This document shows positions 1 through 11,017 of a stretch of 43,191 bases of DNA, in pieces. Position 1 is the stretch's first letter, and every line of letters starts with the position of its first letter. Origin of the DNA: Acidobacteriota bacterium (GTDB lineage Bacteria > Acidobacteriota > Thermoanaerobaculia > Multivoradales > Multivoraceae); NCBI GenBank assembly GCA_003388555.1, contig QQVD01000057.1, positions 1-43,191 on the forward strand. The letters are read 5' to 3'. Made by a program: the position numbers and the translations under genes. The notes below the pieces were generated by a model, which saw only the letters and a list, made by a program, of their open reading frames with translations, did not search any database and was not told the DNA's origin.

Positions 1-42
1 TCCTGCTCTCCGTACACGCTCCGCCTCCCCGGCGACGCAGGT

Positions 43-1401
43 TCACCCCGCCGCGGTTCCGCCATGCTCGGCGATGGAGGCGGCGATGCGGGGCTGCAGC
101 CCGCGCACCGCGGCGAGAAGCGGCGTCAGCTCGCAGAGGCGCAGCGTGCCGCCGCGCACCACCTCGCGGCCGTCGACCCAGACCGAGTCGACGTCGCCGC
201 GGCCGGTGGCGAAGACCAGCTGGTCGTGCAGATCGAAGCAGGGAACGCTGTGGGCGCGGTCGGCCCGCAGCAGCACGAGATCGGCGCGCTTCCCGGCTTC
301 GAGAGAGCCGACCAGGTGGCCGACCCCGAGAGCGGCGGCGCCGTCTCGGGTCGCCATGGCGAGCGCCTGCCTCGACGAGACCGCGGTGGCGTCGCCGCCG
401 ATCCCCTTGTGCAGGATCGCCGCCAGCCTCAGCGCCAGCCAGAGGTCGAGGTCGTTGCCGCTGATCGCGCCGTCGGTACCCAGCGCCACCCGCACCCCGG
501 CGGCGAGAAGTCGCGGCACCGGCGCGACGCCGGAGGCGAGCTTCAGGTTGGAGACCGGGTTGTGTACCACCGTGGCGCCGCTGGCGGCCAGCAGGTCGAT
601 CTCGACCTCGTCGAGGTGCACGCCGTGCGCGAGCACCGTTCGCGGACCGAGCAGGCCGAGCTCGTCGAGATGCCTCACCACGCTGCGTCCGTAGCGCTCG
701 CCGACGATCTCCTGCTCGGCGCGGGTCTCGGCAGCGTGCAGGGAGAGCAGGGCGTCGTGCCGGCGAGCGATCCGGGCGGCCCGGCGCAGACCCTCTGGCG
801 CCACGGTGTAGGCGCCGTGCGGCATCACGCAACCGATCACGTCCGGATCGTTCCGGTGCTCGCAGAGGAACCTCTCGGCCAGTCGCGGGCGCTCCTGCGG
901 ACCGATGCCGTCCATGCCGACACCGTCGAAGAAGATGCCGCCGGTCGCCAGGCGCAGGCCGACCGCCCGGGCGCCGCGCAGGTTGGCCTCGCTGTGCCAG
1001 AACATGTCCATCACGGTCGTCACGCCGCCGAGTGCGCACTCGGCGTAGCCGAGGGTGGCGCCGAGCTCGGTGTTGGCCTCGTCGAGGGTGGCGCGCTCGG
1101 CCCGCCACACCTGCTCCAGCCAGGCCTCGAGCGGCAGGCCCTCGACGAGACCCCGAAACAGCACGTCGCCGGCGTGGCAGTGGGCGTTCACCAGCCCGGG
1201 GAGCAGGATCCCTCCGCCGGCGTCGACGACCTCGGTCGACGGCCCGATCCAGGTCGCCAGTTCCTCGTCCGGCGCCACTGCGACGAGGGTGCCGCGCACG
1301 ACCGCGACGCCGCCGCTGTCGAGCGTGCTCCACTCGTCGTCGCAGGTGGCGACGCGGGCGCGCCGCACCACGAGGTCCGCAGCGCTGCCGGTCGCGCTCA
1401 C
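43..1401 (-). CDS. mtaD: SAH/MTA deaminase-type amidohydrolase (MtaD family)
   Basis: 452 aa, TRZ/ATZ-type amidohydrolase. Family members deaminate the adenine ring of S-adenosylhomocysteine, 5'-methylthioadenosine or related nucleosides in the cytoplasm. The N-terminal small beta domain leads to the metal motif AHCHAGD (H74, H76). Further family motifs follow: LHAAET, AHGVHLDE, HNPVSNLKLASG and GTDGAISGNDLD, which supplies the metal/catalytic Asp. The GTG start at 1401 shares GTGA with the stop of the upstream ahcY-like gene, which marks translational coupling; open sequence further upstream overlaps that gene and is not typical protein. Lying directly behind an AhcY homologue with an altered base pocket, it probably makes S-inosylhomocysteine for that enzyme. 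The family is certain from motifs; the exact substrate is inferred. Confidence 0.88.
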   Translation of the reverse strand: MSATGSAADLVVRRARVATCDDEWSTLDSGGVAVVRGTLVAVAPDEELATWIGPSTEVVDAGGGILLPGLVNAHCHAGDVLFRGLVEGLPLEAWLEQVWRAERATLDEANTELGATLGYAECALGGVTTVMDMFWHSEANLRGARAVGLRLATGGIFFDGVGMDGIGPQERPRLAERFLCEHRNDPDVIGCVMPHGAYTVAPEGLRRAARIARRHDALLSLHAAETRAEQEIVGERYGRSVVRHLDELGLLGPRTVLAHGVHLDEVEIDLLAASGATVVHNPVSNLKLASGVAPVPRLLAAGVRVALGTDGAISGNDLDLWLALRLAAILHKGIGGDATAVSSRQALAMATRDGAAALGVGHLVGSLEAGKRADLVLLRADRAHSVPCFDLHDQLVFATGRGDVDSVWVDGREVVRGGTLRLCELTPLLAAVRGLQPRIAASIAEHGGTAAG

Positions 1402-2690
1402 CCGGCGCCCCCCACGGCCGCGGTGGGGGCGGGGGAGTCGATCTCGATCCGCATCGCGGCGAGCTTGGCCCGCGCCACCTGCAGATCGATCTCCTCCGGC
1501 ACCGGGTGGGTGGTGGCCGAGAGCTCCCCGTGGTGACGAGCGAGGTGCTCTACCGAGAGCGCCTGCAGGGCGAAGCTGGTGTCCATGATCTCGGCGGGGT
1601 GGCCGTCGCCGCAGGCGATGTTGACGATCTCTCCGTTGCCGAGCAGGTGCAGCCACCGACCGTCGGCCATGCGCAGCCCCTCGACCTGCTCGCGCAGACG
1701 CCGACGCTCCACCGCTCTGGCGAACAGCGCCCGGCGATCGATCTCGGTCCAGAAGTGCCCGGCGTTGGCCAGCAGGGCTCCGTCCCGCAGCCGGGTGAAG
1801 GCGGCGTCGCCGACGGTGCCCGCGACGCCGGTGGCGGTGAGCAGTAGATCGGCCTCCTCGCAGGCCGCGAGCAGCGGTTTCACGGTGTAGCCGCGCAGAG
1901 CGGCGTCGGCTGCCTTGACCGGGTCGATCTCGCAGACGACGACTCTCGCGCCCAGGCCGGCGGCGCGCAGGGCGCAACCCTGGCCGCACCAGCCGAAGCC
2001 GACCACCACAACCGTCTTTCCGGCGATGGTCAGGTTGGTGGTGCGCATGATCGCGTCCCAGACCGACTGGCCGGTGCCGTGCACGTTGTCGAACAGGTAC
2101 TTGCAGCGGGCGTCGTTGATCAGCAGCACCGGGAAGCGCAGGCTGCCCGACGCAGCCCGGGCGCGGGCGCGGGCGACGCCGGTCGTGGTCTCCTCACAGG
2201 CGCCGAGCATCGCCGCGGCGAGCTCCGGCTGCTCGTGCAGCAGCTCCACCAGGTCGCCGCCGTCGTCGACCACCAGGTGGGGACGGAAGGCGAGCGCACG
2301 CAGCATGTTGGTGCGCAGACGGGCGTCGTCGACGCCGCGCTCCGCGTAGACGTGCAGGCCCTCGGCGGCGAGGGCCGCCGCCACCTCGTCGCGGGTCGAC
2401 TCCGGGTTGCTGCCGCAGACGCTGACCCTGGCCCCGGCGGCTCGCAACACCAGCGCCAGGTAGGCGGTCTTGGCCTCCAGGTGGACCGAGACGGTGACCC
2501 GCAGTCCGGCCAGCGGCCGCTCCTCGGCGAAGCGGTCCTCGAGCGACGCAAGGATCGGCATGTTGCGCCGCACCCACTCGATCCGCTCGCGACCCTCGAC
2601 GGCGCGTTCGGGCGCCCGCAGCACGTTGGCGGGCGGGTCCGGCGCGGCGACCGTGCCCGTCGCGGCGTCGGCGCCCTGCCCCTCGCTCAC
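1398..2690 (-). CDS. ahcY: Adenosylhomocysteinase family; probable S-inosylhomocysteine hydrolase
   Basis: 430 aa, cytoplasmic NAD-dependent thioether hydrolase releasing homocysteine. The catalytic set is intact: VVDDGGDL (~140), EETTTG (~166), INDARCKYLFDN (K197, D201, N202), the Rossmann loop VGFGWCGQG (~229) and the C-terminal ACGDGHPAEIMD and HPVPEEID. The base-recognition motif, usually HxTxE or HxTxQ with the acidic residue or Gln reading the adenine amino group, is here H70-L-E72-A-K74. HxExK is the pattern I associate with archaeal and Thermotoga-type enzymes that prefer S-inosylhomocysteine. The protein is shorter than the ~470-aa common bacterial form. The GTG start at 2690 overlaps the nucleotidase stop (GTGA), and the gene ends in a GTGA overlap with mtaD. 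Family is sure; the inosyl preference is a well-supported inference. Confidence 0.9.
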   Translation of the reverse strand: MSEGQGADAATGTVAAPDPPANVLRAPERAVEGRERIEWVRRNMPILASLEDRFAEERPLAGLRVTVSVHLEAKTAYLALVLRAAGARVSVCGSNPESTRDEVAAALAAEGLHVYAERGVDDARLRTNMLRALAFRPHLVVDDGGDLVELLHEQPELAAAMLGACEETTTGVARARARAASGSLRFPVLLINDARCKYLFDNVHGTGQSVWDAIMRTTNLTIAGKTVVVVGFGWCGQGCALRAAGLGARVVVCEIDPVKAADAALRGYTVKPLLAACEEADLLLTATGVAGTVGDAAFTRLRDGALLANAGHFWTEIDRRALFARAVERRRLREQVEGLRMADGRWLHLLGNGEIVNIACGDGHPAEIMDTSFALQALSVEHLARHHGELSATTHPVPEEIDLQVARAKLAAMRIEIDSPAPTAAVGGAG

Positions 2691-4429
2691 CGCTGATCCC
2701 GCGGCATGGCCAGGCAGGGCTCCAGCGCCGTCGCCTCGGAGAGATTGCAGATCCGCCCCTCGACCGTCGGTGCGATCGGCTCGTCCTGCGATTCCAGCAA
2801 CTGGCGGATGTGCTGCGCGAAGTCGAGATCCAGGGTACGCGGCGCGATCTCGGTCCACATGGTGTAGTCGTCGCCGCCACCGTGCAGGAAGTCCCAGGTG
2901 ACCACCGTCACCTCGTCCCCTTCGCGGAGCGGAGCGCCGCGGTCGAGCAGTGTGATGTCGCGCACCCGCTGGTCACCCGTCGCCTGCGGATCGAAGCGGA
3001 AGGCGATCCCCGAGACCTGCAGGAAGGCGCCGCTGCCGGTCCAGTTCTCGACCGAGCGCAGGAGGGCGGCTCGCAGGGTGGCGGCGTCGACCGTCAGCGC
3101 GACCAGCTTGTTGGGGTAGGCGAACAGCTCCTCGAGCACCCGGACGCGGATCGGGCCAGCCGGGATGTCCTGATTCAGGCGCAGCGATCCGGCGTTGATC
3201 AGCGCCACCTCGGCATCGGGGAAGAGTTCCCTGGCCCGGTCCGCGACCCAGTTGCCGAGGTTGGTCTCGAAGCGGCGGATGTGGTTCTCCTCGGCGAGCA
3301 GACGCACCGAGGTGGTGCCGACGACGACGTCGAGGCACCCGGCTCCCTCGTCGCGCTCGGCGCAGTACTCCGCCTGGTGCCGATCGAGCCACCACCGGGT
3401 GCGCTGCGCGGCGTCGGCGTCCGGTTCCACCGCGGGTCCCAGATCGAGGAACTCGTGCAGAGTGTCGACCGACCCGTCGGCCCGCAGGGTGAGGCGGACG
3501 AGGGTGGCGCTGCGGGCGTCGGCATCCGCCTTGAGCAGCCATCGACCGTCGGTGGACTGCTCCGCGGTCCTGGCGTGCTCGTGGCCGCCGATCACCAGGT
3601 CGGGGCCGTCCAGGGCGGTGGCCTCCATCAGCGCCAGGTCCTCGGGCGCCGGCAGATGGGTGAGCGCGATCACCAGGTCGGCTCCGGCGTCGCGCAGGGC
3701 CTGGCTGAGCCGGCGGGTGACCAGCGCCCGGTCGGAGAATCTCTCGACGTACTCCGGGTGGCGCTCGTCGGTGCTGACGCTGAAGATGCCGACGCGCAGG
3801 CCGTTGCTCTCGATCGTGGTGCTGCGCACCAGGTTCGGTGCCTCGACCGCAGCAGCTCCGTCCTCGCCGGTCGCCCACTCCAGGTCGCTGCCCAGCCAGG
3901 TGAACTGCGACTCGCGGATGCGCTCCTCGAGCAGAGACGCCTGTGCCAGTCGCTGTTTCTCGAACTCGTGGTTGCCGAAGGTGACGACCATCCTCGCGTC
4001 GAACCCCCCGGGATCACCGTCGAGCCGGTTCATCAGATCGACCATCTGGGCGCCGTCGTAGGTGTCGCTGAGCAGAGAGGGATAGAGGAAGTCGCCGGCG
4101 TGCAGCAGGAGCAGCTCGGGATGATCGCGCTCGAGATCCTGCCGCAGGCTGCGCACGCGGGCGAGGCCGCCGACGGTGCCGCCGTCGACGCCCTCGATGC
4201 GGTAGACGTCGTTGATCGCCAGCAGGGTGACAGTGCCGACGGTTGCGGCATCCTCGCCCGGTGAACGGATGGCGTCGCGGGGTGAGCAGCCCGCGATCGC
4301 CGCGCTGAGAGCGATCAGGACGGCGACGGGCCGAGGTGAGACGCGCCGACCGCCGGCGGCGGGAACGGTCGTCGGTCGGGGAAGGCCGGTGGAAGCAGCC
4401 CGGTGAACGCCGGGAGGGGAGGTCGTCAT
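2687..4429 (-). CDS. 5'-nucleotidase/metallophosphoesterase lipoprotein (UshA-like)
   Basis: 580 aa. The N-terminus has an Arg-rich leader, a hydrophobic stretch and a lipobox ending at C48 (SAAIAGC), so it should be a lipoprotein outside the cytoplasm. The calcineurin-like domain shows the dinuclear-metal motifs in order: INDVYRI, HAGDFL, FGNHEFEKQ, ALTHLP and GGHEHA. The C-terminal 5'-nucleotidase domain has FETNLGNWVADR, NAGSLR and the substrate-loop-like WDFLHGGGDDYTMW. Expected activity is hydrolysis of nucleoside phosphates or sugar nucleotides; substrate unknown. The ATG at 4429 gives a leader about 30 residues longer than usual, but the codon before the ideal signal peptide is GTC, so no better start exists. 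First gene of the operon with the ahcY- and mtaD-like genes. Confidence 0.85.
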   Translation of the reverse strand: MTTSPPGVHRAASTGLPRPTTVPAAGGRRVSPRPVAVLIALSAAIAGCSPRDAIRSPGEDAATVGTVTLLAINDVYRIEGVDGGTVGGLARVRSLRQDLERDHPELLLLHAGDFLYPSLLSDTYDGAQMVDLMNRLDGDPGGFDARMVVTFGNHEFEKQRLAQASLLEERIRESQFTWLGSDLEWATGEDGAAAVEAPNLVRSTTIESNGLRVGIFSVSTDERHPEYVERFSDRALVTRRLSQALRDAGADLVIALTHLPAPEDLALMEATALDGPDLVIGGHEHARTAEQSTDGRWLLKADADARSATLVRLTLRADGSVDTLHEFLDLGPAVEPDADAAQRTRWWLDRHQAEYCAERDEGAGCLDVVVGTTSVRLLAEENHIRRFETNLGNWVADRARELFPDAEVALINAGSLRLNQDIPAGPIRVRVLEELFAYPNKLVALTVDAATLRAALLRSVENWTGSGAFLQVSGIAFRFDPQATGDQRVRDITLLDRGAPLREGDEVTVVTWDFLHGGGDDYTMWTEIAPRTLDLDFAQHIRQLLESQDEPIAPTVEGRICNLSEATALEPCLAMPRDQR

Positions 4430-4522
4430 GGTGCAGAGGACCCTACAGCAGCCGGCCGGCGAGCTGCTGCTGCCTGGCCCGCCTCCGGCGCATCGATCTG
4501 GATGTAATACTCCTGAGCCCCC
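4430..4522. promoter_or_regulatory. Divergent promoter region between nucleotidase operon and mutL
   Basis: Only 93 bp separate the two start codons. A perfect 7-bp hairpin (CAGCAGC 4446-4452 with GCTGCTG 4463-4469) lies in what would be the nucleotidase leader. An AT-rich spot (GTAATAC, 4504-4510) could serve as -10 for mutL, about 12 bases before its GTG, and its complement (TATTAC) for the operon. No SAH- or SAM-riboswitch signature was recognised. Promoter assignment is weak. Confidence 0.3.
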
Positions 4523-6337
<1,815 letters not shown>

Positions 6338-6357
6338 GAAGCCGAGGCGAGCCCGCG

Positions 6358-7113
6358 GTGACGAGCGATTCCAGCCCTTCCGACGCCAGGCCCGAGGACC
6401 GCGACGAGGCGGCGGCGCGCCAGCTGGAGGCGCTCGAGGAGCGCCTCGGTCACCGCTGGTCGGATCGCTCCCTGCTCGAGCGTGCCGTGACCCACCGCTC
6501 GGCCGCCCACGAGCTCGGGGCGGCCGACAACGAGCGACTCGAGTTCCTCGGCGACTCGGTGCTCGGTCTGGTCGCCGCGGCGTGGCTGCTCGAGCGCTTT
6601 CCGGACTTTCCCGAGGGGCGACTGGCGCGCCGCAAGAGCTTCCTGGTGTCGCAGCAGAGCCTGGTCGGCTGGGCCGAGGAGCTGGGTCTGGCGGCCGTGC
6701 TGCGGCTGGGGGTCGGGGAAGAGCGCTCGGGCGGCAGGCACAAGCCGGCACTGCTCGCCGACACCTTCGAGGCGTTGCTCGGCGCCCTGTACCTCGACGC
6801 GGGGCTGTCGACCGTCGAACGGCTGCTGCGACCACTGCTCGACGCGCAGCTCGAACGACGGCCGCAGCTGGCGCACCAGGACGTCAAGACGCTCCTGCAG
6901 GAGCTGGTGCAGGGCCGCGGTGAGTCGCTGCCCGAGTACCGCGTCGTCGCCGAGGAGGGGCCGTCGCACGATCGGCGCTTCCGGGTCTCGGCCCGCTGTG
7001 GCGGCTTCGAGGCGATCGGCGAAGGGCGCAGCAAGAAGGCGGCCGAGCGGGCCGCGGCTCTGCGTCTGCTCGAGCTGCTCGAGGCGACTGGCAAGGGATC
7101 GGTGGGTCCGTAA
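6358..7113 (+). CDS. rnc: Ribonuclease III
   Basis: 251 aa. The RNase III signature NERLEFLGDSVLG (residues 58-70) and the second catalytic patch DTFEALLGALYLD are present, followed by a C-terminal double-stranded-RNA-binding domain running from DVKTLLQELVQ to KKAAERAAALRLLELL. It cleaves dsRNA during rRNA and mRNA processing in the cytoplasm. Start chosen at GTG 6358, giving a ~20-residue charged leader before the first helix; the open frame upstream runs into mutL and is out of family. Probably co-transcribed with mutL. Confidence 0.96.
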   Translation: MTSDSSPSDARPEDRDEAAARQLEALEERLGHRWSDRSLLERAVTHRSAAHELGAADNERLEFLGDSVLGLVAAAWLLERFPDFPEGRLARRKSFLVSQQSLVGWAEELGLAAVLRLGVGEERSGGRHKPALLADTFEALLGALYLDAGLSTVERLLRPLLDAQLERRPQLAHQDVKTLLQELVQGRGESLPEYRVVAEEGPSHDRRFRVSARCGGFEAIGEGRSKKAAERAAALRLLELLEATGKGSVGP

Positions 7114-7311
7114 GAATGGGCCCACCGGCGGGCGCCCCGGGCAGCTCCGCCGCGGCGGATCCCCAGTCGATGCGGACCGCACGGATCCCAGTCCATCCCG
7201 AAGCATCCGGCGATGCGGCCGGCCGCCTCCCGTTTCGGGCGCTGGAGTGGCCGTCCGCCCACCAGAGAGTGCGGGGAGGCGACGGCCGCCTCGCGAGCCA
7301 GGAGTGCAGAC

Positions 7312-8679
<1,368 letters not shown>

Positions 8680-8730
8680 GCAACCCATCTGGCTGCGAGC
8701 AGCCGTCGCCGGGATGGAGGAGGAATCGCG

Positions 8731-9726
8731 ATGTGGGCCGTAGCCCCGTACCAGGAGCCGGAGGACGGCAGCCGTCCCGGTGGCGCGGCAACCATCCACC
8801 GCGTCGAGATGGAGGATCCCTCGGCCGGCCCCGGGGAGGTGGTGCTCGAGATCGCCGGCAGCGCCCTGAACCGGGCCGATCTGCTGCAGATGCGCGGCCT
8901 CTACCCGCCGCCGCCCGGCGCCAGCCCGGTGCCGGGCCTGGAGTGCTCGGGCACCGTCGTCGCCGTCGGCGACGGGGTCGACCAGAGCTGGCTCGGTCGT
9001 GAAGTGATGGCCCTGCTCGCCGGTGGCGGGCACGCGACACGGGTCGCGGTGCCGGCGAGCCAGCTGATGGCGGTGCCGGAAGGGCTCGACCTGGTCGAGG
9101 CGGCGGCGCTGCCGGAAGTGGCCCTCACCAGCTGGACGAACCTGGTCTACGAGGGACGCCTGGCGCGCGGTGAGTCGGTGCTGATCTCCGGCGCGGCCTC
9201 CGGCGTCGGCACCTTCGCGGTGCAGATGGCGCGCGACCTCGGAGCCCGCGTCCTCGTCGCCGGCCGCTCGCTCGAGCGTCTCGAGGCGCTGCAGGAGCTC
9301 GGTGCCGACGAATGCCTCGAGCTCGGTGAGGACCTCCCGGAACGGGCGCGTGAGGCGACCGGTGGCGGGGTCGACCTGGTGATCGATCTGGTCGGCGGCG
9401 AGCACTTCCCGAGGCTGCTCGGATGCCTGCGCAGCCGGGGCCGCCTGGTGCTGGTCGGGATCCTCGCCGGCCGATCGTGTGAGGTGGATCTCGGAACGGT
9501 GCTGCGCGGTCGGCTCGAGGTGCGGGGATCGGTTCTGCGCAGCCGATCGCTCGAGGAGAAGGCGGGACTCGTCGCATCGTTCGCCAACTACGCCGAGCCG
9601 CGCTTCGCCAGTGGGGCGCTGCGGCCGGTCATCGACCGCGTCGTGCCGTTCGACGACGTCGCCGACGCCTACGCCGCGATGCAGGCGGGAGGTCTGTTCG
9701 GCAAGCTCGTGCTGCGCATGCGATGA
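8731..9726 (+). CDS. NAD(P)H quinone oxidoreductase, PIG3-type MDR
   Basis: 331 aa, zinc-free medium-chain dehydrogenase/reductase. Visible features are the N-terminal GroES-like fold with ALNRADLLQMRGLYPPPPGA and PGLECSGTV, typical of the PIG3/QorA subgroup, and the cofactor loop GAASGVGTFAVQMA. The structural-zinc cysteines of alcohol dehydrogenases are missing. It likely reduces quinones or enones with NADPH in the cytoplasm. ATG 8731 has a strong GGAGGAGG upstream. It sits between asnS and the isopentenyl phosphate kinase, both on the same strand. Confidence 0.9.
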   Translation: MWAVAPYQEPEDGSRPGGAATIHRVEMEDPSAGPGEVVLEIAGSALNRADLLQMRGLYPPPPGASPVPGLECSGTVVAVGDGVDQSWLGREVMALLAGGGHATRVAVPASQLMAVPEGLDLVEAAALPEVALTSWTNLVYEGRLARGESVLISGAASGVGTFAVQMARDLGARVLVAGRSLERLEALQELGADECLELGEDLPERAREATGGGVDLVIDLVGGEHFPRLLGCLRSRGRLVLVGILAGRSCEVDLGTVLRGRLEVRGSVLRSRSLEEKAGLVASFANYAEPRFASGALRPVIDRVVPFDDVADAYAAMQAGGLFGKLVLRMR

Positions 9727-9799
9727 GCGGGCCGGTCAGCGCGAGCCCGGCGATTGCTGCGGATCGGCCGCGAGCGCCGGCCGTTCGCGGAGCGACCTC

Positions 9800-10666
9800 G
9801 TGAGCCTGCAGTTCGTCAAGCTCGGCGGCAGTCTGATCACCGACAAGACCGGCGAGCAGTCGCTCGAGCGCGCCACGCTGGACCGCCTGGCGGCCGAGGT
9901 GGCGGCGGCGCAGACGGCGTCGCCGACGGCGCTGGTCGTCGGCCACGGCAGCGGCTCGTTCGGGCACGTCGCCGCGGCGCGCACCGCCCTGCGCGCCGCC
10001 GGCGCGGCTTCGCCGGATCGACCGATCGATCGGCCGTCGGCGACCGAGGTCAGCGAGGTCCAGGCCGCGGCGCATCGGTTGCATGCCGAAGTGCTGAAGG
10101 CGTTGCGCGCCGCCGGCGTCGCCGCGATGTCACTGCCTCCGTCCTCCTGGCTGACCCTGCAGGACGGCAAGGTTGCCAACGCTGGTTGCGGCGCGGTGGC
10201 ACAGGCGCTGGAGCTGGGTCTGGTCCCGGTCGTCTGTGGCGACGTCGTGCTCGACTCGGTGCGTGGCGCGGTGATCTGCTCCACCGAGGAGGTGTTCTCC
10301 GTTCTGGTCCGGGGGGGAGGGCTGGCAGGGCGTTTCACCCGTGCGCTGTGGATGGGGCGCACCGATGGTCTGCTCGTCGCCGGCAAGCGGCTTGACCGCA
10401 TCGACGAGACGAACGTCGAGTCGGCGCTGGCGGAGGCTGGCGGTGCCCTCGGCGTCGACGTGACCGGCGGCATGCGGCACCGGGTGGAGACGCTGTGGTC
10501 CCTGGCCGGGGAGGTGGGGGAGTCGTGGATCCTCGACGGAGGTCGGCCGGGAGTGCTCGAGGCGGCGCTCGGCGGTCGGCGTCTGGGCGGCACCTGCGTG
10601 GGGCGGGCCGAGCCGGCCCTGGGGCGACCCCAAGCCGGGCCTCCGCCACCCTTCATGTCTTCTTAA
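9800..10666 (+). CDS. Isopentenyl phosphate kinase
   Basis: 288 aa, amino-acid-kinase fold. The N-terminal KLGGSLITDK and GHGSGSFGH with H56 in the position of the catalytic His are hallmarks separating isopentenyl phosphate kinase from UMP, glutamate or fosfomycin kinases. Downstream are NAGCGAVAQALELGLVPVVCGDVV, DGLL and DVTGGMRHRVE, also family-like. The expected reaction phosphorylates isopentenyl (or dimethylallyl) phosphate to the diphosphate with ATP. GTG 9800 has GGAG 9789-9792 at 7 bases. The C-terminus has a proline-rich tail of ~20 residues. No other mevalonate or MEP pathway gene is in view. Family assignment is strong; the physiological role is open. Confidence 0.88.
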   Translation: MSLQFVKLGGSLITDKTGEQSLERATLDRLAAEVAAAQTASPTALVVGHGSGSFGHVAAARTALRAAGAASPDRPIDRPSATEVSEVQAAAHRLHAEVLKALRAAGVAAMSLPPSSWLTLQDGKVANAGCGAVAQALELGLVPVVCGDVVLDSVRGAVICSTEEVFSVLVRGGGLAGRFTRALWMGRTDGLLVAGKRLDRIDETNVESALAEAGGALGVDVTGGMRHRVETLWSLAGEVGESWILDGGRPGVLEAALGGRRLGGTCVGRAEPALGRPQAGPPPPFMSS

Positions 10667-10674
10667 CTGGCGGA

Positions 10675-10745
10675 GAATGAGGGGTTTAGGCGCTCTTACA
10701 ACTGTGCACAATGAATTGTGCACACCGTTCGTAAGTCCCTCATTC
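10675..10745. repeat. 71-bp nested inverted repeat
   Basis: Three nested arm pairs: GAATGAGGG (10675-10683) with CCCTCATTC (10737-10745); CTTAC (10695-10699) with GTAAG (10731-10735); and a perfect 10-bp core TGTGCACAAT (10703-10712) with ATTGTGCACA (10715-10724) around a 2-base centre. It begins 9 bases after the isopentenyl phosphate kinase stop codon. There is no T-run, so a standard intrinsic terminator is unlikely. Confidence 0.8.
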
Positions 10746-10751
10746 CATTGA

Positions 10752-10786
10752 CCTGCGGAGGATCCGACAGACCCTGGATCCGCAGG
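10752..10786. repeat. Inverted repeat 2 of the gap
   Basis: CCTGCGGAGGATCC (10752-10765) pairs with GGATCCGCAGG (10776-10786) apart from a 3-base GGA insertion in the left arm; 10-base loop. Confidence 0.7.
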
Positions 10787-10788
10787 AT

Positions 10789-10809
10789 TTTCCACAGCTG
10801 CTGCGGAAA
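10789..10809. repeat. Inverted repeat 3 of the gap
   Basis: Near-perfect 21-bp palindrome: TTTCC, CAGC, then GCTG, GGAAA, interrupted by one mismatch pair (10794/10804) and a single central base. Confidence 0.65.
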
Positions 10810-10870
10810 GCGACCGTCGGCTCGGTCGGTGGCGGTGCGAGGGCCGCGCAGAGAACCCGGAAGGTCCGGT

Positions 10871-10897
10871 TTTCGGAGCCTCGGAAGGGCTCCGAAA
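10871..10897. repeat. Inverted repeat 4 of the gap
   Basis: Perfect 10-bp arms TTTCGGAGCC (10871-10880) and GGCTCCGAAA (10888-10897) with a 7-base loop; a stable stem in RNA on either strand. Confidence 0.75.
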
Positions 10898-11017
10898 CAG
10901 GGACCGCGTCGTCCGTTGCCGAGGAGTCTGCGGATGGCCGCGGGTCGGGTGTGAGGACAGCGAGGAGGTGCGACCTGCAGTGCGGTGGAGAGTGTGGTGG
11001 AGATCGCCGCCCCGGTT

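Noticed and set aside
1-42. Additional gene at the left edge
   Set aside because: Only 42 bases precede the mtaD stop codon; nothing can be supported.
4430-4522. SAH or SAM riboswitch ahead of the ahcY operon
   Set aside because: The leader is under 95 bases and has only a simple 7-bp hairpin; conserved riboswitch cores were not found.
10675-10810. Replication origin (TTTTCCACA and TTGTGCACA resemble DnaA boxes; a parA gene is in the window)
   Set aside because: Only loose matches, no AT-rich unwinding region, no dnaA, dnaN, rpmH or parB nearby, and parA is 13 kb away.
10718-10954. Small plus-strand open frame (78 codons) in the palindromic gap
   Set aside because: Arg-rich translation of hairpin arms, no ribosome site and no recognisable fold.
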